Below, piece after piece: positions 26,777 to 37,600 of a stretch of DNA of 64,000 bases. This stretch comes from Apiospora phragmitis (taxonomy: Eukaryota; Ascomycota; Sordariomycetes; Amphisphaeriales; Apiosporaceae): positions 1,054,001 to 1,118,000 of the forward strand of contig JAQQWL010000004.1 in the NCBI GenBank assembly GCA_038363925.1. Reading direction: 5' to 3'. Position numbers and translations under genes: made by a program. How positions within the stretch are numbered: the stretch's first letter is position 1; every line of letters starts with the position of its first letter. The notes under the pieces are model-generated. The model had not been told where the DNA came from and ran no database searches. It saw only the letters and a list, made by a program, of their open reading frames with translations.

Positions 26777-28200
26777 ATCGATCTAGCCGTTTAAAGTATC
26801 TAAACTCTTTTAAAGCTTCCGAAACAAAACCCGGCGCGTCGCGCTATTAAAAATAATATTATTATTATTAAGCGTATCCGTTAACTCTTTAATCTAGTAG
26901 CTAATTATAAGTATTAATAACGCTATAAAGGAGAATTATTTATTAAAAACATCGAGGGGAGGCTTAAATAGTCTTATCTCTACCTGGTCTTCTATCCTCC
27001 GATTCCGGCTATTAAAGGGCTTATTAATATCGCGAGGGAATATATTAATTACGGCTTAGCCGCTAATTATTATATACGGCCGAAAAGTAAACTTTTTAAT
27101 TAACTCGTAATATTAGAAGAAGTCTTTTTTACTTATATTTATATTATTAAGCCCTATATAATATAAGGTTATTTTCCGGTGGTAAATATCCTTTAATATA
27201 TTAAAGGAATTAAAATCTAGGGGTTATAATAAGTACAACGAGTATACCGGGAAAAAAAAAGCTATATTTTATACTTTAAACACGTTATAATAAAGTCCTC
27301 GCTTACGTGGCTAGCGTAACTATCTAGAATAATAAGCCGTTATTAGTCCTCGTTTTCAGGCTTTATATAAAGGATAAAAACCTTATTTAGCTATATTAAG
27401 GCCAGCTCCTTATTGGTCTAGCCTTTAGGGGATACCGCAAAGACCTAATCCTTTATAGCATCCGTTAGCGAGTCCTCCTCCTCTAGAAACTATTACTACT
27501 AAACCTATTAACCCTTAAATATAATAAGAGGAGGCAAGGCTCGGCCTAAAGCGTTATTATATTCGACCGCAGAAGCTTATTTTCGGTTAAAAGAGTTTAT
27601 AACTAGTATTTTTTTTATTTTAATAAGTTTAATAATTATTATATTCGTTTTATAGCCGAGCTAGTTACCGATCTCGTCGATATTAAACCGAAACTCTAAA
27701 AGGATCGATTTTAAAATAAGATTATTAAACCGTTTAAAAAACTCGATAATTTTTTTTACAAAAGTTACGTTAAGCTTTAAGAAATTTATCCTTTTAAAAA
27801 AAGTAGCACCGATAAATAAATAACGAGTAATAAATCTTTTAATTTAATACTTACCGAGGATTATATTAATCTCGTTAATTTAAAAAATTCGTTAAGCGAA
27901 CATCTAAAAAATAACGTACGCCGGTAAGCAGTTTAAATTATATTATATAAAGTACTAAGTTACGATTTAAAACTCTTCCGCTATTATTAAGGCTTAGAAG
28001 GACTTATTCCGTTATTTTATAGTTTTACGGCCGTAAATCCGAGCCCTTAGAGTTATTTTAAAGATATTATACTTCTCGGCGGCTTATTTTATTAACGAGC
28101 TATTTATAACATTTTAAATCGCGCGTTATAATATTAACTCGTTAAGTTTACGGCTTATTAAAAAGAAGAAAAGAAAAGAAAAACGATAATATTATTTAAT
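26777..28200 (-). pseudogene. Degenerate DDE transposase of the second pogo-like family
   Basis: Read on the minus strand, about 27680-27500 gives FRFNIDEIGN-LGYKTN then ASAVEYNNALGRALPPLIIF, matching the pogo/DDE_1 pattern (NxDExG, then ALPPxIIFKG). About 27420-27200 gives TNKELALI, then RLIILDSYASHVSEDFI, then PVYSLYLL-PLDFNSF, matching the second catalytic Asp block (LDxHxSH) and the PxHSSHxxQPLDxG block. Trp and Gln codons have become stops throughout. The gene is not functional. Its catalytic core order (first Asp, second Asp) is clear enough to assign the superfamily. Confidence 0.8.
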
Positions 28201-28269
28201 TAACTATAAATTAAAAGCTAACTAATTTATATACTAATTTATATATGGTGCTATCAAGGGCTATCTAAA

Positions 28270-28317
28270 TTTAAGGGTCGCCGTTACATGAGGTGACCGT
28301 AGCACCGTCAGCTAGCT
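28270..28317 (-). repeat. Terminal inverted repeat, right, of the second pogo-like element
   Basis: AGGGTCGCCGTTACATGAGG then TGACCGTAGCACCGTCAGCT is the inverse of 16910-16960. TA at 28318-28319 is the target duplication. This is the last transposon base before the NRPS gene. Confidence 0.85.
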
Positions 28318-28612
28318 TATTAATAAAAAGTATAGCTTAAAATACGAAAATAACTAACTTATTATAAAGAAATCTATAAAAAGAATATACTACTTCTTAT
28401 ACATATATATACTAATTAATTACAGTTCGCCTTAACTCGATACAAAATAACATAACCAAAAACGTCTGCCCTAGCCGTATGCAAAATAAAGAAATGTTTT
28501 TTTTTCAAATAGCAAAGTAATTCAATGCTGTATCCACCACGTACCCCCTACTCCCCAAGCCGAACGCCCCTTCCCCATCCATTCAAACAAGCCAATAAAT
28601 GTCCCGCCTCGC
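28318..28612. other. Junction between transposon block and gene cluster (NRPS 3' flank)
   Basis: AT content falls stepwise here. Bases 28318-28430 are still AT-rich, and from about 28430 CA and TG dinucleotides return and composition becomes that of host genes. It is the presumed 3' untranslated region of the NRPS. I see no condensation or thioesterase domain, nor any other coding remnant, on either strand. Confidence 0.6.
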
Positions 28613-31600
28613 TTACATATCCAACGCCGCCGGCGAAGTAGCCGCCCGCCGCAGCGGCTTGATCCCCTCCTCCGCGAGCTTCTCGGCCGCCTCGGCCGCC
28701 TGCAGCGCCTTGGCCGCGCGGTACGCCACGTCCTTGAGCGCCTGCTCGTAGTAGCCGGCGAGCCACTTGCGGATCTGCGGCTGCGCGCGCATGTGCCGGT
28801 TCCAGCCGCACTGGATGTGGAACCGGCCCTCGCGCACCTCGGCGCTGACCGACACCAGGCTGAAACATTTCACCTCCTGGCCGTCCGCGCCCAGGCCGTC
28901 CTCGATGGCCCGGCTCATGTCGAAGAAGCCGCCGCCACCGCCCTCGTTGTCGTTGTCATTGTTGTTGCTGCGCGCCTGGCCGTCCGCGACGCCCAGGTAG
29001 TTGATCGACACCTCCATGCGGTCGTGGCAGGCGAAGGCGGCCCGCCCACCCGGGTGGTAGTACCGCGAGGCGAAGTAGCCGAGGCCGTTCATCGGCAGCT
29101 TCTTGCGCGTCTCGATGCCGCGGCGGAGCACGGCGATGCTGTCGTCGCGGCTGTGGACCGTGATGTGCAGCGGCGACAGGGTGGTGAACCAGCCCACCGT
29201 GCCGGACAGGTCGACGCCGCCGATGCTCTCGCGTCCGTGGTTGTATCGGAAAATGGCGGGTGTGGAGCGGTCGCGGAATATGTAGCTGAAGGCATGGGAC
29301 ATGGCGGAGCTGAGGATGTCCATGGGCTCGGCTCCGTATAGCTTCTGGCACGCCGTCAACAGAGCCTTGGTGTCACGTTCCGGCAGCGTAAAGGAGGAAT
29401 GGTCCGTATCCTTGGCGATATTGATGCGGTTCTCCATCCCCCAGTAAGCGTAGTTGGGCTTGGGGATGCGGACAGGGAGCGCCTTCTCCGGAGGGAAGTT
29501 TCGAATTGTATATTCCTTTTGCTTCTTGACCCAGGCTTGGAAGGGGTACGGTGCATCGGAAGTAAAAGTCGATGTGGCAAGGTATTCTTCCAGATCCTTG
29601 AGGATGGTGTTCCAAGAGACCAAGTCAACGACCAGGTGGTGCGCAACGACGAAGAGGTATTGCTCATTCTCACCGAGTGTCACGAGGTCAGCAGCCATGA
29701 TCGGACCATCCTCCATGTTCAATCTTTGACGCGTTTCCTCGATGCTCGGTTTGACCTCGTCTAGTGAGGTGTCCTCCCCAAGAGCGGAAACGATGCGAGC
29801 CTGCAAGGTCGGGCGAGATGTATTGCTTCCAGCCACAAGGTGCAGTAGTGTCCTTCTGGAAGCGAACGCGAAGCATCGAGTGGCGGTTGATCAAAGCCTG
29901 CAGAGCCTCTTGGGCACGGGCGGCGTCGAGGGGCTTCTTGACCGTCAAGCAGAATGTGTGGTTGAACCTCTTGTTTGTCTCGATGGATAGGTAGTCGTCG
30001 TTCAGAGCGTGGTTTGCATAGTACTGCTGAACTGGCGAGAGGTCAAAGAGCTCTTCAATGGGATCCTCGACAGCACTGACGAGCTGCATCGCCGCCGAGT
30101 CGTCTCGTGCAATGCGGGCGGCAAGTTGGGAGATCGTGCGAGCGCTCGCGACATCTGTCATGGTGACTTGGAACCCTTCGGCCCGCAGCTTGCTAACGAC
30201 CACCATGGCCAAAATGGAGTCGCCCCCAAGAGAAGTGAACTCCTGCCCAACACCGATTTCCTCTACTGGCAGTTTGAGCACCTCGACCCAAACCTTGTGG
30301 ATCTTCTGCTCGGCCAGTGTGGTTGGACCTTGGACTCGGAGGCCATTGGCAAGTGCGCCAATGCTTTGATGAGTGTCGTTATCCATAGAGACGAGCCACT
30401 GCTCCACGCGCCTCCTGTTCAGCTTGCCGCTCGGGAGAAGAGGGAAGCTGCGGATGACAATCCACACTTGAGGAACCATATAGGTAGGAACCAGGGTAGC
30501 GAGGTTGCCGCTGATCAATGCTAGCTCGTCCGCAGCACTAGCAGACTGGGAAGGATCAATCATCTCTACCATAGCATTGGAGTTGGTCGTCGCCCCCAGC
30601 TTGGCAATGGAGACGATACCGACAAGTTGTCGGCGGCATGGTCCGGCCTTGGGGTACATGACCATGGCGTGCTGGATGTTTTTGTTGAGAGTGAGGTGTG
30701 TCTCGATCTCTCCTAACTCCATTCTTTGACCACGGACTTTGACTTGGGTGTCTTTTCGACCGCAGAACATGATGTAACCGTCGACGTTGAAGTAGGCCAG
30801 ATCACCGGTCTTGTAAAGTCTTCTCGTCTTTCCGTGGACTGTCTTGGCCCATGCGGGGTTCTCAACGAAGACTTCGGCAGTCTTTTCCGGGTTGTCAAGA
30901 TAGCCGCGAGCAACGATGCTGCCTTCGATCAGCAGCTCGCCGATCGTACCGAGAGGCGCAAGCTTGTTGTGGTCTTCGGGGTTTGCAATCCAGCAGATGC
31001 CACCGAGTGCCTTACCAATATTGGCAGGGTCCTCTTCGGGGTTGGTAATACGGTTAGCGGTCGCAGCAATGGTGCATTCCGAGGGGCCGTAACCATTGAT
31101 GAGGGTGACATGTTGAGCCCAAGTCTTGATGTTCTGAGTGATGAGCGCTTCTCCACCCAGAACCAAGGTTTTGAGATGAGGAATGTCGGACGGTTTGATG
31201 AACTTGACGACGGAAGGGGTCAGGAAAGCCCACGTGATGCGGAAGTCATTAATGACATCCACCACACTGCGCTTCTTGATGCGCTCGTTGGGGACACAGA
31301 CACAAGCGCCAACCGTGAGCGCCGTGAGCATCTCCATGACGCTGACATCAAACGAGTACGAGGCACCCTGCAAAACTCTGCTGGACGCTGTCATCCCGGA
31401 GCGGGCGGCCTGCGCCCGAGCACAAGTAAGGAAGGAGTGATGTTCGATGACACAGCCTTTAGGCTTGCCTGTCGAACCTGACGTGAAAATAACGTAGAGA
31501 ACGTTGTGAGGCGTGACTTCGACAGGAGTAACATGCGAAGGGGTAGGGAGAGATTCGATAGAAACATTATCGATGATTAAGACCGGCACGCATGAGTCCC

Positions 31601-34600
31601 TCCAGAGAGGAGCCTGATCGAGGGAAGCTAGGATCACCTTGGCCTTGACTTGGTGGATAATTTCGTTGAGACGAGCCATAGGATAAGCGGGGTCAAGGAA
31701 ACTGTAGTATACCAGCGTTAGAATAACTTGTATGTAAGTGAGGAAAGGGTAGATGACTTACGTAAAAGCGGCGCCAGCCTTCATAATGCCAAGAACAGAG
31801 ACAACTGCCCAGCCGGATTTCTCGAAGCATAGAGGAACAACAGTTTCCGGGCCGAGGCCGAGTGACTTCAGATGATGGGCGAGCTTGGTGGAGAGCTGAT
31901 CCAGTTCCGAATACTTGAAGTCGACATCCCAAGCATTGACGGCCATCGAATCGGAGCGCTGCAAGGCCATCGAGTGGATGACATCGTGCGTGAGGTCGTG
32001 GATATCCTCGGGTAGCTCCTCGTTCATCTCGGCCATCTCGGCCATGTCTTCCGGACTTACGATATCAATGTCGCGGACAAGCATGTCGGGTTCTTCCGAG
32101 AGTTGCTGCACCGCGGTTCGCAATTGGAACAGGAGCCGGCTCATCTGGGCCTTGGAAATGAGACGTTGGTCGTACCCTCCCGTGATCTCAATCGACTGCG
32201 TTTGAAGTACGCACTCGAGACCCATGCCGAAACGAAGGAATCCCTTGTCCTCGACGTCGATGCTCTGAGCACCCAGAAAATCAGAGCCAAGTTGGTCGCC
32301 GGGCTGGATGACCATAATGTTCTGGAAAGCACAGGCCTCGCGGCATTCGCTGCTCATCTTGGCAATATGTTGAAGTCCAGTGTGCTCAAAGCGGATCATG
32401 TCGGTCGCTTGATTTTGGACCGTGTCAAGGAACTTGGCCACTGATACCTCGTTGTCAAGCTGGATGCGCAAAGGTACTGTGGTGATGGTAGGTCCAATCA
32501 TGTCGGAAATCCCTTGAATCGGTACGTTACGACCGGTTTGAATGACCCCAAAGAGCGCATCGCTGGCGCCGGTGTACCGTCCCAGGACAATAGCGTAAGC
32601 GGCCTAAATAATATGTGTTAGTCATGGAATTGTAGCAGAGATCATGGGAGTAGTTGAATACCTTTAGGATTGTCCCGAGGGTGAATGAGGAATCCGGTTT
32701 GCGCATAAGAGGAATCTTGACAGTTATGGTCTGGTCAATGATGGGTTCGAAAGAGGCCGAAGGCAATCTCGGGTATGACTGAGCCTCCAGGCCGGAGAAC
32801 TGGGCGGTCCAGTATGCCTTTTCTTCGGATGCGTTTGTCCCTTGAAGATATTTGATGAAGCGGTTGAAGGGGGGACTAATACTCAGCTGGGGCGCCATGC
32901 CCCTGTAGGCTTGCTCCACCTTCTTCATAATGAGAGTCTTTGCCCATCCGTCGTAGAGCGAGTGGTGGATCGACCAGATGAAATAGCATCCAGTGTACTG
33001 CGTCTCGATGATGGCGAATCGCGCAAGAGGGGTGCCGAATTTGAAGTGATGCTGCTTGTCGCCATCTATATACTCTTGCACTTTGGTCGATGTGTGCCAT
33101 TCAATCTGCTGGGCCATAACGACTTGGAAGCACCCCTCCTGACCTAAGCTGACGATTCGTGTTCTGAGCAACTCCACGTCCTGGATAACCTGTTCCCACG
33201 CGGCTTTGAAGCGGGCGATGTCAATCTTGGAGGGTAGTCGGTACACCTCTCGGAGTACATAGGCTAAGTAACAAGGTTAGCGATACGTCACCACATACGT
33301 GATACGGATTCGAGTACCTTCAGGATCTTTGATGGTCAAGAACAACATTCCCTCCTGTAACGGCGTGCAGGGCAATAAGTCAGCGATTGATTGCCTGTCC
33401 AGCCCGTGCTCCTCACTGATTGATTCCAAGGACGTATTCAATTTGGCTTTGGGCACGAGAGAAAAGGGCACAACAGCCTTCGGATGAACACACGATCCGG
33501 AATGGACGCCTTGTTGTATATTAGCGGCGATACCAGCAATAGTCTTGTGGCGGAAGATGTCCTCGGTCGACAAGCTAATGCCAGAGTTTCGTGCCGCAGC
33601 AACAAGTTGAATAGCCGTGATGGAGTCTCCACCGAGGCGAAAGAAGTTGTCATTGACATGTATGGCGGCGGGATCTTTCGCTAGCGTGCGTGCGACCAGA
33701 TCGAGGATAGTCTTCTCGATGTCGGTCGAGGCTTCTCGCGGGGTGGCCAGAGACTCAGCAGCCTCCAGTGAGTACATCATCACTTGCTCCGCATCTAGAC
33801 CATCAAATAGTGACTTGAGGTATTTGCGGTCGGTTTTACCACTAGCGGCCATGATAGGCATCTTGGAGACTGGGATCCAGAGGCTGGGAACCATATATCT
33901 GGGGAGAGTCGCCCGCATTGCGCTGTCAAGGTCCTGGAATCTGGCACGGAGATCATCGTCCATTTCCATAATCATACCAGGCATTGGCTCCGAGCCATCC
34001 TGGAATTCGATGAAAGCAGCTAATGTCTGCTTGGACTTATCAACCTTGGTCTTGCCGGCCAAGACGATGGCCGATTCGACGTCAGCGCCCTTGAGTTTGA
34101 GCTGTGTCTCAATTTCACCTACAGCACTGTTAGATGAATTCTCAATCTCGCAGATACAATTCACTTACCAAGCTCCAATCGCTGGCCGTTAACCTTAGTC
34201 TGGTTGTCTTTTCGCCCAAGATATGTGAGGGTGCCATCGATAACGTCCTGGCGAACCAAATCACCTGTCTTGTAGAGCAGCTCAGGCTTCGTGTGGCCAA
34301 AGCCCCGAAGCCATTTGGGGTTACTGATGAACACCTCAGAAGTCTTTTCCGGGTTCTTGAGATAACCACGGGTAACGTTGGGCCCCTGGATGAGAAGTTC
34401 GCCGACACAGCCAACTGGGCTGAGGCGCTCATGATTGTTGGGATCTACCACCCAGCCAATGGAGCTCACGGGATGACCAATAGTCTCAGCCTTGTGACGA
34501 CGCTCGTCTTGCTCGTTGGGACCAGGAATATTGTGCGTGACTGTGAAGACACATGTCTCAGTAGGTCCGTACCCGTTCATCAATCGGACCTTGTCGCCCC

Positions 34601-37600
34601 ATACATCAATGCACTCCTGGTTGAGCGCCTCGCCACCGAGAACGACCGTAGTCATGGATGGGATATCCTCAGGCTTCAGAAGACGAACGAAGGAAGGCGT
34701 GAAGAAAGCCCAGTCACACTTGAAGTCTCGGATGAATTGAGCGAGATCGTTCATTCGTTCATGCTCGGTAGGAATGCAAATGCAACCTCCAAAATGAAGC
34801 GCTGTGAATATCTCGGCAATACAGGCATCGAAAGTATATGATGCGAACTGGAGAGTTTTCTTTGGGTGATCGGCGAATCCCATGGCTATGCCATGTCCAT
34901 ATGTCGATGATGCGACCGAGAGATGATGGACTGCGACAGCCTTGGGGCGTCCGGTTGAGCCTGATGTGAAAAGGGCATAAGCAAGGTTCGATGGTGTAGC
35001 TTTAGAAACAACCGGATCCGACTTCAGAGGGCCCCAAGCAGTGATCGCACTAGGGAGAATGATGGACGTGATCTTATCGGCCGGATCAAGGGCGGGAATC
35101 AGGTGCTTGGTCTGCTCAGAGAAGATGACGACCTTGGCTTCAACCTGGTCGATTAGATCTAATAGGCGATCAACTGGGTTCTGGGGATCCAGGGGAACAA
35201 AAGCTCCACCACTCTTGAGGATAGATATCATGGACAACACAGCCTCAGGAGACTTCTCAATGCAAATGGGCACGACATTTTCGGGTCCAATACCGAGGGC
35301 TTGGATATCGTGAGCCAGGTGGTTGGTGAGGTCATCGAGCTCTTTGTAGGATAATTCCACGTCCCTGGAGGCGATGGCAAGGGCGTCCGGGGTGGCAGCG
35401 GCTTGCTTCACTATGATATCGTGCATGGTCTGGCGGATAGTCTTGGGGTAGTTGCCATTCCAAGCGCTGAGATCCTGTCGGTCTGCTGAACAGAACATCT
35501 CCATGTCTTCCAACTTGCTATTGCGGCGGTCTTGGAGTTGATACAGCAAGTGCTCTAGTTGCTGAAGAAGTCTTTCGATTTGAGCGGAGGTTATGGCTGC
35601 AGAGTCATGGTGGGCCGAAAATGAGATTTCGCCGTCACCAAGGGCACACTCGAGCACCAAAGCAAAACCACTGAGGTAATCGGCAGTGGTTGCAGTGTTG
35701 TGGTTTCGGAAAAGTGACGATGGCTGCTCACCCAACTCTCCTGGTTGGATGACGATGAGATTTTGGAATTCGCAAGCGTCTCTAGTTGCTTCACTGATTC
35801 TCTTAATTCTTTGCAGACCAACATGGGAGAACTTGACCATGTCGGCGCTCTGAGACTGAATCTTAGAGATGAAGCCCTTCATCGTGAGCTGCGGGTCGGC
35901 CCTGATGCGAACAGGGACGGTGTTGATCGTGGGGCCATTCATGATATCGATGCCTTCCAGATCCAGGTCACGCCCAGATTGGGTGACGCCGAAGACGACA
36001 TCCTTTGAGTCCGACATTCTGGACACTGCAATACTCCAAGCTGCCTTCAGTAGACTTGTCATGGTAAATCCGGCCTTTCGGTCGAACGAGAATGGCATTG
36101 AGTGGGTGACCGTGTTATCAGCTTGCGACCGATGGCCGGCTGACACGGCAGGGAAAGGAGCCGTCTCCAAGTCCTTGAGCTGTGCCTGCCAAAACGCATC
36201 CGTAGATGCGGCATCGATTTGCTGCAGATGCCGAATGTATTCTCGAAAAGGGCGCGTAGGGGACATTGTGGTCCCAGCATAAACCTGGTCGACAGCTGTC
36301 AGGGTTAGGTCCATGGAGTAGCCGTCGTAGAGAGCGTGGTGGAGAGTCCAGACAAAACTCCTGGTAGACCCATCTTGAACAATAGCGTATCGGGCAAGAG
36401 CAGTTCCGTAGCCCATAGGCTCAGATCTGTCGTTCGCCAGGTAGGCCTCCAAATCGGTGGCCGTCTTCCACTGTATGGATTCGTCACGTACAACTTGGCA
36501 TGAACCAATACCGTCCAGGAAGACGACCCTGGTGCGCAGTATATCATACTCGCCGACAATGGCCTCCCAAGCAGCTTTGAAAGCTTCCAAGTCGGTATCC
36601 GCTGGTAGCTCATAAACATCTCTTAGAACGTAAGAGTTCCCATCGGACGCGGTCAGGGAGATGAGACCCTCCTGCAATGCAGTAGTGGGATATGCATCCA
36701 AAACACTCAGGGGATCCCAGCCATGCTTATCAGCAAGTACTTTCAAGATCTGTTCCCCGGAGAGCTCCCCAGTTAGCATCTGGAATGGTCGGTACACTGC
36801 GTTGTCTTTGGGTCCCTGAGAGGGCGGAACTGATGACGCCGTGATGGGCCGCGAGGAAGGGCTTGAAGGGTGTTGGATGTTTGACTTCCGCGTCGGGGTT
36901 GTGTCTGACAAAGGAGTGAGGGTTCTATCCTCTGGCTCTGAGTCTGACTCTGATGGTGAAGTCAAGTCGGTGAGAGGTTGAGACACATTCTGTGGGACAA
37001 CCAGATCGATACCGGGAATACGTTTGGCAGCCAGGGCCATGTCGGCAAGCTTTGGGGCCTTCATAATACTAGGCACAGATATAGCAAGCCCAGCGGCTCG
37101 AGCCTTACCAGCCAGTTGCATGGCTGTGATAGAGTCGCCTCCCAAATCGAGAAAGCTATCGGTCGGGCTGATGGGATCTTTGTTGACATCGATGTGGAGG
37201 ACAGTAGCCCATAAATCAGCAAGGATCGCCTCGATATTCGTTGAAAATGCAGCTACGGCTGTGTCTTTGGGTGTATGGGCCAAAGAGTACAGGTTCAGCT
37301 GCGCACGATCGAAAGAAGCAGCAGCTTCGCGCAGTTTCTTCCTGTCAATTTTGCCCGAGGTGTTGATTGGCAGGCTGAAAACAGGAACCCATAGGGCAGG
37401 GACCATGTACTCGGGCATCTTTTGGGAGATCTTGGTCTTGAAACTCTCCAAATCGGCACGAAGAGCATCAGACATCGCCATTACGGAAAGATCACTGGCC
37501 TTCACGTCTTGGAATTGGACGAAGGCCGCCAGTAGCTTGCGATTGGCCGATGCTCTAGGGGAGAAGACTTCGACGGCGACCTGCGCGGACTCCGGTGTAC

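Larger units (their letters stand above)
16910..28317 (-). mobile_element. Second pogo-like DNA transposon family, split by a Gypsy element and a Fot1-like element
   Basis: The left end AGCCAGCTAACGGTGCTACG (from 16910) and the right end at 28270-28317 are near-perfect inverted repeats of about 48 bp, each flanked by TA. Removing the nested Gypsy (17201-24845) and Fot1-like copy D (24938-26774) with their target duplications leaves about 1.9 kb, a normal size for this superfamily. The transposase is on the minus strand and lies mostly at 26777-28200. Its terminal repeats differ from the Fot1-like copies A-D, so it is a separate family. It lies directly next to the NRPS gene end. Confidence 0.8.

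Noticed and set aside
28793..29341. Long plus-strand frame (182 codons) opposite the NRPS E domain
   Set aside because: GC-rich antisense shadow of the NRPS; no domain, and its residues mirror the codons of the real gene.
29788..29824. Possible mini-intron explaining the NRPS frame change (GTGGCTGG to TTGCAG, about 36 nt)
   Set aside because: Too short for a fungal spliceosomal intron, its length is a multiple of three so it would not restore the frame, and it would remove conserved E-domain residues.
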